64,000 nt of DNA from contig NZ_AP023360.1 of assembly GCF_018326265.1 (NCBI RefSeq), forward strand, positions 5,861,501 to 5,925,500. The letters run 5' to 3'. Source of the DNA: Catellatospora sp. IY07-71. Lineage in GTDB: Bacteria > Actinomycetota > Actinomycetes > Mycobacteriales > Micromonosporaceae. This document shows positions 50,485 through 58,170 of this stretch, piece by piece. The notes under the pieces were generated by a model. The model searched no databases, had not been told where the DNA came from, and saw only the letters and a program-made list of their open reading frames with translations. Within the stretch, counting starts at the first letter, position 1. Every line of letters begins with the position of its first letter. The position numbers were made by a program, and so were the translations under genes.

Positions 50485-51720
50485 ATGGAGCGCGCGACGA
50501 GACGGCCGCGGGGCGGGCAGTCGCTCGCGGGCCTGCGGCGCACGGCGTTCGGGCCGGACTATCCGCCCACGGGCGTGCCCCGCCCGCGGTGGGCGCGCCT
50601 GCGCCTGTTCGCGGCGCCGGTGCTGCTGCTCGCGCTGGTCGGCCTGACCGCGGCGGCGGGCGAGTACCTGTCGGACAACCGCGGCATGTCCGGCGGCACT
50701 ACGCTGGTGCTGGCAGTGGCCGGTACGGCCCCGGCGGCTCTGGCGCCGTACCGGCCGCTGTGGGCCTGGCGGCTGGCGTTACTGGCCGAGTTCATCGGCA
50801 CGGCCGGGTTCACCGCCACCGAGTCGTGGCCGTGGAACCCGGTGCAGATTCTCGCGTTCCTGTTCGTGCTGTTCGTCGTCGCGGTACGCGCCGAGCCGAC
50901 CGTGAGCGCCTGGTGTTTCCTGCTCAGCCTGCTGCCGGTGTGGATGTACGTGCCGAACCGGGCCAACGCCTGGGGCGTCACGGTGCTGTTCACCGCGCTC
51001 CTGCTGGTCGGCGACCAGGTGCGCCGACGGCGGCGCAGCCAGCAGGAGCTGGCGGTGCAGGCCGAGCGCAGCGAGCTGGAGCAGGCCAAACGCGCCGTGC
51101 TGGAGGAGCGCACCCGGATCGCCCGCGAGCTGCACGACGTCGTCGCGCACTCGATGTCGATGATCGCGGTACGCGCCGAGACCGCCCCGTACCGGCTGCC
51201 GGAGCTGCCCGGATCCGCCCGCGACGAGTTCACCGAGATCGCCGGTTCGGCACGGGTGGCGCTGGACGACATGCGCCGCCTGCTGACCGTGCTGCGCCAG
51301 AGCGGCGACCGCGCGCTGACCGCGCCGCAGCCCGGCCTGGCCGAACTCACCCAGCTCGTCGAGGAGGCCCGCGCGGCCGGGGTGGACGCCGCCCTGACCG
51401 CGAGCGTGCCGCAGGGCGCGGTCGGCGAGGCGGTGGCGCTGACGGCGTACCGGATCGTGCAGGAGGCGCTCGCGAACGCGGCCCGGTACGCGCCCGGCGC
51501 GCGGGTCGAGGTGGCGGTGCGCGGCACGGCCGAAGAGATGTCGGTGCTGGTCCGCAACGGCCCGCCGGTGGGCACGCCGGAGCGGCCCGCGCGGGGCGGG
51601 CACGGCCTGGTCGGGATGCGGGAACGGGTCCATATCCTGGGCGGCGAGCTGGCCGCGCAGGCGACGGGTGACGGTGGGTTCGCCGTGACGGCCCGGCTGC
51701 CCCACGGAGGAGTCCTTTGA
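50485..51720 (+). CDS. NarL-type sensor histidine kinase
   Basis: 411 residues. A 50-residue basic N-terminus is followed by five to six membrane helices (residues 45-180), a coiled helix RRRRSQQELAVQAERSELEQ, the HisKA_3 domain with His217 in RELHDVVAHSMSMIAVRAE, and HATPase with YRIVQEALANAARYAPG and GHGLVGMRERVHIL. The ATG at 50485 is set by TAGCGT 7 nt upstream. A TTA leucine codon occurs at 50779-50781 in a membrane helix. The stop overlaps the TTG start of its regulator. Confidence 0.92.
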   Translation: MERATRRPRGGQSLAGLRRTAFGPDYPPTGVPRPRWARLRLFAAPVLLLALVGLTAAAGEYLSDNRGMSGGTTLVLAVAGTAPAALAPYRPLWAWRLALLAEFIGTAGFTATESWPWNPVQILAFLFVLFVVAVRAEPTVSAWCFLLSLLPVWMYVPNRANAWGVTVLFTALLLVGDQVRRRRRSQQELAVQAERSELEQAKRAVLEERTRIARELHDVVAHSMSMIAVRAETAPYRLPELPGSARDEFTEIAGSARVALDDMRRLLTVLRQSGDRALTAPQPGLAELTQLVEEARAAGVDAALTASVPQGAVGEAVALTAYRIVQEALANAARYAPGARVEVAVRGTAEEMSVLVRNGPPVGTPERPARGGHGLVGMRERVHILGGELAAQATGDGGFAVTARLPHGGVL

Positions 51721-52370
51721 TCAAGGTGCTGATCGCCGACGACCAGGCCATGGTGCGTCAGGGATTCGGCGCGCTGCTGTCCGCCCAGCCCGACCTGGTC
51801 GTGGTCGGCGACGCCGCCGACGGCGCCGAGGCGGTGGCCGCGGCCCGGCGCTTCGACCCGGACGTGGTCCTGATGGACGTGCGCATGCCCGTGATGGACG
51901 GCCTTGAGGCGACCCGGCGGCTGGCCGGCGCCGAACGCCCGAAGGTGGTCATCCTGACCACCTTCGACCTCGACGACTACGTGTACGAGGCGCTGCGCGC
52001 CGGGGCCAGCGGCTTCCTGCTCAAGGACGCCCCCGCCGCCGACCTGGTGCACGCAGTGCGGGTGGTGGCGGGCGGCGAGGCGCTGCTCGCGCCGTCGGTG
52101 ACGCGGCGGCTGATCGCCGAGTTCGCCGCGCGGCCCCGCCCGGACCGGCCCCGCCCGGTGTCGCTGCACGCGCTGACCGCGCGCGAGACCGAGGTGCTGC
52201 GGATGGTGGCGCGCGGCCTGTCCAACCAGGAGATCGCCGCCGCGCTGGTGCTGGCCGAGCAGACCGTCAAGACGCACGTCAGCCGGATGCTGACCAAGTG
52301 CGGGCTGCGCGACCGGGCGCAGGCGGTGGTGCTGGCGTACGAGTCGGGTCTGGTCGCCGCGGGCGAGTAG
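51717..52370 (+). CDS. NarL/LuxR-type response regulator
   Basis: 217 residues. Receiver domain with VLIADDQAMVRQGFGAL, Asp54 in VVLMDVRMPVMDG, and Lys in GFLLKDAPAADL; LuxR helix-turn-helix at 148-212 (LTARETEVLRMVARGLSNQEIAAAL, QTVKTHVSRMLTKCGLRDR). The start is TTG, overlapping the kinase stop as TTGA, with GGAGGAG upstream. It forms a coupled two-component pair; targets unknown. Confidence 0.92.
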   Translation: MIKVLIADDQAMVRQGFGALLSAQPDLVVVGDAADGAEAVAAARRFDPDVVLMDVRMPVMDGLEATRRLAGAERPKVVILTTFDLDDYVYEALRAGASGFLLKDAPAADLVHAVRVVAGGEALLAPSVTRRLIAEFAARPRPDRPRPVSLHALTARETEVLRMVARGLSNQEIAAALVLAEQTVKTHVSRMLTKCGLRDRAQAVVLAYESGLVAAGE

Positions 52371-52443
52371 CTCTCCGGTAGCACCCCGCATCGGCTCCAC
52401 GGGGTGACGCGCACTCGGCAGCCGTCGCCGGACGGTGTCGGCC

Positions 52444-53310
52444 ATGCGTACCCGAGTGATGAACATGGGCATGGCCGGCGCGGTCGCGCTGGGACTGTTC
52501 GCCCCGCCCGCCGATCCGCCGCTGCCGACGCCCGGCGGCTTCGCGGCCGCCCGTGCCGCGATGGCGGCGGCCGGTCCGCCGTACGCGGCCTGGGCCGCCG
52601 CGGGGCGGACGTTCCTGCTGTTCGACCCGGCCGGGGACGGCTTCGCCGCCGAGGTGCTCGGCGACCTGTCCACGGCGGACCGGATCGCGGTGCTGGTGCC
52701 CGGCGTCGGCACCACGCTGGCCGACTTCGACCGCGGCCTGGGCGGCGTCGCCCGCCGCGCGCCAGCGGTGCAGGCCCGGCACCTGTACGACGCACTTCGC
52801 GAGCAGGCCCCCGGGCAGCGGGTCGCCGTGGTGGCGTGGCTGGGCTACGACCCGCCCGGCGGCTGGGGACTCTCCGTGGCGACCGAGAACCGGGCCGCGG
52901 CGGGCGCGGCGGCGCTCAACAGGTTCGTCCGCGGGCTGATCGCGCAGCGTCCGGCCACGACGGTGACGCTGATCGGGCACAGCTACGGCTCGGTCGTGCT
53001 CGGGCTGGCCGCACCGGAGCTGCCCGCGCAGGTGACCGACCTCGTCGCGCTGGGCAGCCCCGGCATGGGCGTCGACCGCGCCGCGGACCTGGCCACCGCC
53101 GCCCGGGTCTGGGCCGGTCAGGCGGCCGGTGACTGGATCCGCCGGGTGCCGGGCGTACGCGTGCTCGGCCTCGGCCACGGCCGCCACCCCGGCGACCCGG
53201 AGTTCGGCGCCCGGCCGCTGCCCACCGGCGGCGTCGACGGCCACGACGGCTACCTGCAACCGGGCAGCCCCACCCTGGCCGCCGTGGCCGACCTGATCGT
53301 GGCGTCGTGA
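52444..53310 (+). CDS. DUF1023-like alpha/beta hydrolase
   Basis: 288 residues. A short hydrophobic N-terminus (VMNMGMAGAVALGLFAPPAD) may be a signal or anchor. The core has AVLVPGVGTTLADFDRGLGG, VAVVAWLGYDPPGGWGLSVAT and the nucleophile motif VTLIGHSYGSVVLGLAA, with ALGSPGMGVDRAADL following, which is the DUF1023 pattern of actinobacterial hydrolases. His is likely in GVDGHDGYLQPGS. Start at 52444 by domain extent; a GTG at 52435 is possible. Its stop is one base from that of the convergent esterase. Confidence 0.83.
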   Translation: MRTRVMNMGMAGAVALGLFAPPADPPLPTPGGFAAARAAMAAAGPPYAAWAAAGRTFLLFDPAGDGFAAEVLGDLSTADRIAVLVPGVGTTLADFDRGLGGVARRAPAVQARHLYDALREQAPGQRVAVVAWLGYDPPGGWGLSVATENRAAAGAAALNRFVRGLIAQRPATTVTLIGHSYGSVVLGLAAPELPAQVTDLVALGSPGMGVDRAADLATAARVWAGQAAGDWIRRVPGVRVLGLGHGRHPGDPEFGARPLPTGGVDGHDGYLQPGSPTLAAVADLIVAS

Positions 53311-53311
53311 A

Positions 53312-54115
53312 TCACCGGCGGGGCAGCACCTCGTCCAGGAAGTCGATGCTCTGCTCGATCAGGCCGCCGATGTCGTCGTGCCCCTCGAAGCAGTGGTCGG
53401 CCCCGGGCACCAGCACCAGGTCGGCCCGCACCCCGGCCGCCCGCAGCGCCTCGGTGAACGCCTGCCCCTGGGTCACGGCGACGATCTGGTCGGCGGTGCC
53501 GTGCATGGTGAGGAACGGCGGCGCACCGGCGTGCACCCGGCTGAGCGGGTTGCCGAACGCGACGAACTCGCGCCGCCCGCCGACCTGCCCGCCGAACAGC
53601 AGCGCCTCCGGGCTGCCCGGCGCGTCGGCGAACGCGAACAGGTCGACGGCGCCGTACCAGTTGACGACGGCCTGTACCGCGGTGTCGCCGGTGCCGGTCA
53701 GCCCCGCCACCGCGGCCAGGTGCCCGCCCGCCGACTCGCCGAGCGCGGCGAACCGTGCCGGGTCCAGCCGCAGTTCGCCGGCGTACAGCCGCAGCCAGCG
53801 CACCGCCGACTGCACGTCGAGCAGCTGGGCCGGATACGGCGCCTCCAGCGCGAGGCGATAGTCCACGTCGGCGACCGCCCAGCCCCGGTCGAGGAAGCGC
53901 TGGTGGAAGCGGTGCGGTGCGACCGTCGCGGGCAGGCCCACCCGGCTGCCCTCCAGCCAGCCGCCGCCGTGCACCCACAGCAGCACCGGGAACGGCCCGT
54001 CCCCCGGCGGCAGGTGCAGGTCCAGGTGCAGCGGCCGGAAGCCCGGCACCACCGCGACGGTGCAATTGGTGTAGGTGACGGTGGGCCGCGGCTCAGGCGG
54101 CGGGTATCCGGTCAC
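53312..54115 (-). CDS. hormone-sensitive-lipase-type esterase
   Basis: 267 residues, alpha/beta hydrolase of the HSL/BD-FAE group. The oxyanion motif LLWVHGGGWLEGS near 48, the nucleophile motif FAALGESAGGHLAAVAG near 128, Asp in TMHGTADQIVAV and His in PGADHCFEGHDD complete the triad. It acts in the cytoplasm on small esters or acylated sugars. The GTG at 54115 has GGAGG 5 nt upstream; a longer frame to 54502 would be antisense to the next gene. Convergent with the DUF1023-like gene. Confidence 0.87.
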   Translation of the reverse strand: MTGYPPPEPRPTVTYTNCTVAVVPGFRPLHLDLHLPPGDGPFPVLLWVHGGGWLEGSRVGLPATVAPHRFHQRFLDRGWAVADVDYRLALEAPYPAQLLDVQSAVRWLRLYAGELRLDPARFAALGESAGGHLAAVAGLTGTGDTAVQAVVNWYGAVDLFAFADAPGSPEALLFGGQVGGRREFVAFGNPLSRVHAGAPPFLTMHGTADQIVAVTQGQAFTEALRAAGVRADLVLVPGADHCFEGHDDIGGLIEQSIDFLDEVLPRR

Positions 54116-54312
54116 GGATGCCTCCGGTTCATGATCGGGGAACGGGTCGGCCCGCTCCGTCCGCAGTGCCACCGATCCTGCCTGATCGCCGCCGCACGCC
54201 CGGCGGCGGCCCGCACCCTCGGGTCGGCCGCGAGCACCGCCAGGGTGGCGCTGGTTTGAAACCACGCGGGATGGATATGCGACTGCCGCGACGGGCCGAG
54301 GGAGGCAGGACG

Positions 54313-54624
54313 ATGACCGACGAGACGATGGTGCGCCTGGCGCTGGCCGCCTTGGTGATGTCGTTCCTGGTCCGCTGGTGGTTCGCGACCCGCGGCGGCG
54401 CACCGGCCGAGGACCGGGCACCGGCCTCCCGGCCGACGCCCCGCCTCGGGCAGGTCCGCGGCGCACGGCTGGTGGCCCCGCTCCGGACGGCCGCCTCGGC
54501 ACACGGGCGCGCCGACGAGCTCTGGCACACGCCCGCGACCCCGCGCCTGGCCCGCGTGCCGGTCAAGACGGCAACCCGCCTGGCCGTCCGGCACGCTCGG
54601 CGCCGCGCGTTCGCGACCATGTGA
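54313..54624 (+). CDS. small membrane-anchored protein
   Basis: 103 residues. One N-terminal membrane helix (MVRLALAALVMSFLVRWWFA) followed by a basic, Pro/Arg-rich tail without recognised domain (GQVRGARLVAPLRTAASAHG). GGAGG stands 7 nt before the ATG. It lies between two leftward genes, divergent from the esterase. A real gene is likely from the ribosome binding site and codon use, but the function is unknown. Confidence 0.55.
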   Translation: MTDETMVRLALAALVMSFLVRWWFATRGGAPAEDRAPASRPTPRLGQVRGARLVAPLRTAASAHGRADELWHTPATPRLARVPVKTATRLAVRHARRRAFATM

Positions 54625-54710
54625 CGGCACCGCGAGGCCGGGTCGCCAGCCTTCTGCGCCCGCCGCCGGCAGCCCGGACCGCGAGCGGCGCCCGGACCGG
54701 GTGCACAGGT

Positions 54711-55376
54711 TCAGACAGGCCCGGCGGGCGGAGGCACGCCTGCCCGGTGGGCCAGCGCGACGAGCTGGGCGCGGTCGCGGGCGCCGAGTTTGGCCAGCAG
54801 GCGGCTGACGTACGTGCGGGCGGTGGCCGGGCTGAGGAACAGGGCCGTGGCGATCTCGTCGTTGGACCGGCCCGCACCGATGTGGCCGAGCACCTCGCGT
54901 TCCCGCTCGGTGAGCCCGGCGACCAGCCGCTCGTCCCGAGGGCTGGTCACCGCGCGGGCGGCGGCGGCCATGACCCGCCGGGTCACCGCGGGCGACAGCA
55001 GGGCGTCGCCGGAGGCGACCACGTGCACGGCGCGGCGCAGCTCGTCCGGGTGGGTGTCCTTGAGCAGGAACCCGGCGGCCCCGGCCTGGATCGCGTCGAA
55101 CAGGTGCGCGTCGGTGTCGAACGTCGTGAGCACCACGACCCGGACCCCGCCGAGGTCCCCGGCGGCGGCGATCCGCCGGGTGGCCTCGATCCCGTCGACG
55201 CCGGGCATGCGCACGTCCATCAGCACCACGTCAGGCCGCACCTCCCGGCACAGGGCGAGCGCGTCCTCCCCGTCCGCGGCCTCCCCCACCACGGTGATGT
55301 CGGCCGCGCGTTCCAGCAGCGCGCGCAGCCCGGCGCGGACCAGCTGCTGGTCGTCGATGATCGCGACCCGGATCAC
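54711..55376 (-). CDS. NarL/LuxR-type response regulator
   Basis: 221 residues. Receiver with VAIIDDQQLVRAGLRALLER, Asp54 in VVLMDVRMPGVDG and Lys in GFLLKDTHPDEL; LuxR helix-turn-helix at 152-215 (LTEREREVLGHIGAGRSNDEIATAL, ATARTYVSRLLAKLGARDR). The GTG start overlaps the stop of its kinase gene (GTGA). The kinase is broken by an insertion sequence, so this regulator may now lack its normal partner, or be driven by other kinases or by acetyl phosphate. Confidence 0.92.
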   Translation of the reverse strand: MIRVAIIDDQQLVRAGLRALLERAADITVVGEAADGEDALALCREVRPDVVLMDVRMPGVDGIEATRRIAAAGDLGGVRVVVLTTFDTDAHLFDAIQAGAAGFLLKDTHPDELRRAVHVVASGDALLSPAVTRRVMAAAARAVTSPRDERLVAGLTEREREVLGHIGAGRSNDEIATALFLSPATARTYVSRLLAKLGARDRAQLVALAHRAGVPPPAGPV

Positions 55377-56299
55377 GGCGCCAACCGCAGCGGCAGCGCC
55401 GCCCGGACCGCGAACCCGGCCCCGGAGGTGGTGCTGAGCGTGCCGCCGACGATCTCGGCGCGCTCCCGCATGCCGGTCAGCCCGTGCCCGCCGCCGTGGC
55501 CGCCGGTGTCACCGCGGCCGTCGTCCTGGACCGTTATCTCGATCCGGCCGGGCAGGTGGCGCACCTCGACGTCGACCCGGGTGGCGCGCGCGTGGCGGAC
55601 CGCATTGGTCAGGGCCTCCTGCACGATCCGGTACGCCGTGGCGTCGACCACCGCCGGCACCGGCACCGCCTCGCCGTGCACGCGCACCGTCGCGGGCAGC
55701 CCCGCGGCAGTCGTCGCGGCGGCGAGCCGGTCCAGCTGCGCCAGACCGCCCGTCGGCGTACGTTCCGTCTGCTCGGCGGGCTGCCGCAGCAGCGCGACGG
55801 TGGCCCGCAGCTCCTCGGTGGCCTGGCCGCTGGCCGCCCGGATGACGGCGAGCGCCGCCTGCGCGGTGGCGGGGTCGCGGTCGTCCAGCGCCTCGCGGGC
55901 CACGTCGGCCTGCAGCGAGATGACCGTGGTGGTGTGCGCGAGCACGTCGTGCAGGTCCCGGGCGACCTGCAGGCGCTCGTGTGCGATGCGGCGGGCGGCC
56001 TGCTCCCGGGTCGCCGCCAGCAGGTCCTGCTCGCGCCGCCGCTGCTGGGCGTGGCGGATCTGCCGGTTGCGCACGCCGTCGCCGAGCGCGACCGCGCCCG
56101 CCATGACCGCCACCGACCAGGGCAGCTCGTAGCCGAGCAGGTACGCGAGCTGCTCGCCGTCGCGCAGCCGGAAGAAGCAGGACGCGGCCAGCAGCACCGA
56201 GCCGACGCTGATCGCGAGCAGCGTGCGCCCCTGCTCGGCGGCGGAGTACAGGGCGGCGGCGACGGGCACGGCCAGGCCGATCGGCGGGTAGTCGGCGAT
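55373..56299 (-). pseudogene. sensor histidine kinase, 3' part, broken by IS200/IS605
   Basis: The remaining 308 codons keep several membrane helices (PPIGLAVPVAAALYSAAEQ onward), the HisKA_3 domain (VARDLHDVLAHTTTVISLQ) and the HATPase domain (IVQEALTNAVRHARAT, GHGLTGMRERAEIVGG). The frame runs upstream only into the insertion sequence. Removing 56300-58108 joins codon ATC at 56299 in frame to GGCTAC at 58114-58109, giving ...VGLSGY-IADYPPIG..., the usual kinase sequence. The N-terminal membrane helix is lost, so normal function is doubtful, although the catalytic half is intact. Confidence 0.82.
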
Positions 56300-56312
56300 G
56301 TATTGACGCTCT

Positions 56313-56332
56313 CTCCGCCCTAAAGGACGGAG
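56313..56332 (-). ncRNA. end hairpin, predicted 3' scaffold of the TnpB guide RNA
   Basis: CTCCG and CGGAG arms with a TAAA loop, overlapping the tnpB stop. In this family the omega RNA covers the tnpB 3' end and this end, and its guide is the adjoining host DNA, here kinase sequence starting ATCGCCGACTACC at 56299. Confidence 0.5.
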
Positions 56333-57561
56333 ATTCCCTCCACGCTGCGCGTGGACCGCGCGGCGTCCGGGTGGATTCCTGCTTCCCGGCGCGGTGCCGG
56401 CACGGATGCCGGTCTTACCTGCGCTCCACAGGCGTTTGAGTTGTCCCGGCGTCCCCGGGCCAACACGTTGATCGCCGCGTTGACGTCCCGGTCGTGAACC
56501 GTGCCACACGGGCAGGTCCACGACCGGACCGACAGCGGTTTGGGCCCGTCGAGCCGGCCGCACGCCGAGCACGTCTGCGACGTGGGCGCGAACCGGTCAA
56601 TCCTGGCGAAGGTGCGCCCGTACCGGGCGGCCTTGTACTCCAGCATGCCGGTGAAGGCGGCCCACCCGGCGTCGTGGACGCTCTTGGCCAGCCGGGTCCG
56701 GCCAAGACCGGCAACGCACAGGTCCTCGACGTACACCGCTTGGTTGTCGCGGATGATCGCCGTGGACAGCTTGTGCTGCCAGTCCCGCCGGGTGTCGGCC
56801 ACCCGCGCGTGAGCGCGGGCGACCTTCACCACGGCCTTGCCGCGGTTGGCCGAGCCCTTCTGCTTGCGGGACAGGGCCTGTTGCAGCCGCCTGAGCTTGC
56901 GGGCGGCCCGGCGCAGGAACTTCGGCGCGGCTGTCTTCGTACCGTCGGACAGGACGGCGAAGTGGGTCAGGCCCAGATCGATGCCGACCTCGGACGTGAC
57001 CGGCGGCAGTGTCTCGTCGGCGGCCGTGGTCACGACGAACGAGGCGAAGTACCGGCCTGCCGCGTCCCGGATGATCGCCACGGACGACGGGTCGCAGGGC
57101 AGGCTCCTCGACCAGCGCACCTGCAGGTCGCCTATCTTCGGCAGGCGCAGGCGGCCGTTGTCGCAGACCTTGAACCGGGAGTTCTTCGTGAACCGGATGG
57201 CCTGCCGGTTGTCCTTGCGCGACCGGAACCTCGGCGGGCCGACCTTGCGGCCCTTGCGCCTGCCGGTGACCGAGGAGAAGAAGTTGCGGTATGCGGTGTT
57301 CAGGTCCGCCAGGGCCTGCTGCAACACCACGGCCGACACCTCGCCCAGCCACGCCCGGGCCTCGGTCTGCTTGGCCTCGGTGATCAGACGGCGTGACAGC
57401 TCCCCGTCTGACAGGTATTTCCCGCCCTGCTCGCGGGCCTGCTGACGCAGCCGCAGCCCGTCGTTGAACACCACCCGCGCACACCCGAACGCCTTCGCCA
57501 GCTCGATCTGCTGGCCGGGCGTCGGGTAGACGCGGAAGTTGTAACGCAGCTGCACGACCAC
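56320..57561 (-). CDS. tnpB: TnpB RNA-guided nuclease (IS605 OrfB)
   Basis: 413 residues, full length. The N-terminal helical domain (RYNFRVYPTPGQQIELAKAFG, VFNDGLRLRQQA) precedes a split RuvC-like nuclease with all three acidic residues: Asp195 (VGIDLGLTHF), Glu279 (VYVEDLCV) and Asp359 (HDRDVNAAINVL). The zinc ribbon CSACGRLDG...CPCG is between the last two. TnpB proteins cut DNA with an omega RNA guide and help the element persist. GTG 57561 is preferred since RYNFRVYP is the normal start; it is only 19 bp from the divergent tnpA. Confidence 0.92.
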   Translation of the reverse strand: MVVQLRYNFRVYPTPGQQIELAKAFGCARVVFNDGLRLRQQAREQGGKYLSDGELSRRLITEAKQTEARAWLGEVSAVVLQQALADLNTAYRNFFSSVTGRRKGRKVGPPRFRSRKDNRQAIRFTKNSRFKVCDNGRLRLPKIGDLQVRWSRSLPCDPSSVAIIRDAAGRYFASFVVTTAADETLPPVTSEVGIDLGLTHFAVLSDGTKTAAPKFLRRAARKLRRLQQALSRKQKGSANRGKAVVKVARAHARVADTRRDWQHKLSTAIIRDNQAVYVEDLCVAGLGRTRLAKSVHDAGWAAFTGMLEYKAARYGRTFARIDRFAPTSQTCSACGRLDGPKPLSVRSWTCPCGTVHDRDVNAAINVLARGRRDNSNACGAQVRPASVPAPRREAGIHPDAARSTRSVEGISVL

Positions 57562-57580
57562 GAACGTATCATGTTGGTCT

Positions 57581-57997
57581 ATGGCTGAGCTCGAAGGCAT
57601 CCGTACCGGCAGACACTGCGTTTTTGCGATGCACGTCCACTTGGTCTTCGTGACGAAGTTCCGGCACGAGGTGTTCGGCGACCGGCACCTGTCCCGGATG
57701 GAACAGATCATGCGCGACGTCTGCGCCGACTTCGAGGCCGAGCTGGTCGAGTTCAACGGCGAGAACAACCACGTGCATCTACTGGTGAACCACCCGCCCA
57801 AGGTCGCCGTGGCCCGGCTGGTCAACAGCCTCAAGGGAGTCTCCTCGCGCCGCCTGCGCCAGGAGTTCCCCGACCTCGCACGGCACTACTACCGGGCAAA
57901 CAAGCTGTGGTCTGGCTCATACTTCGCAGGCTCCGTGGGCGGGGCACCGATCAGCGTCCTCCACCAGTACATCGAGCAGCAGAACCGACCGGTCTGA
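57581..57997 (+). CDS. tnpA: TnpA Y1 HUH transposase (IS200-type)
   Basis: 138 residues, normal length. It moves the element as single-stranded DNA. The HUH motif is His64-Val-His66 in ENNHVHLLVNHPP, the nucleophile is Tyr130 in LHQYIEQQ, and the N-terminal HCVFAMHVHLVFVTKFRHEVF is the first strand of the family fold. All key residues are present. It is divergent from tnpB with a very short shared promoter region. Confidence 0.93.
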   Translation: MAELEGIRTGRHCVFAMHVHLVFVTKFRHEVFGDRHLSRMEQIMRDVCADFEAELVEFNGENNHVHLLVNHPPKVAVARLVNSLKGVSSRRLRQEFPDLARHYYRANKLWSGSYFAGSVGGAPISVLHQYIEQQNRPV

Positions 57998-58108
57998 TCC
58001 CGACAGACGCCGGTCCGCCCTGACGGCGAAGCGGCTGTAACTGTCCCGCTACGCGGGCAAATCCGCTTCACCCCCGGTCTGAAGGCCGGAGCACTGCGGA
58101 CGACATTA

Positions 58109-58170
58109 GTAGCCGGACAGCCCTACGGCGGTGGCCAGCAGCGCCAGGCCGGGGTGGGTGCGGCGGACCA
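58109..58170 (-). pseudogene. histidine kinase remnant upstream of the IS
   Basis: The minus strand reads ILLVRRTHPGLALLATAVG then LSGY, a typical membrane-loop segment of NarL-type kinases that fits in frame to the part at 56299. Beyond about 58170 kinase-like sequence stops and multicopper oxidase sequence begins on the other strand, so the first 50-60 kinase codons are missing. Confidence 0.6.

Larger units (their letters stand above)
56300..58108. mobile_element. IS200/IS605-family insertion sequence with tnpA and tnpB
   Basis: About 1.8 kb with divergent tnpA (+) and tnpB (-). Ends are set by the in-frame reconstruction of the interrupted kinase. There are no inverted terminal repeats; instead each end has subterminal hairpins (56313-56332; 58028-58069 with CCCGC-TAC-GCGGG inside), as in this family. 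On the tnpB strand both cleavage sites end in TAC. Both genes look intact, so the element may be active. Confidence 0.85.

Noticed and set aside
56300..56572. Kinase reading frame extended into the IS element with an ATG at 56572
   Set aside because: These codons are antisense-shifted tnpB and IS end sequence, not kinase sequence; the true upstream part lies at 58109-58170.
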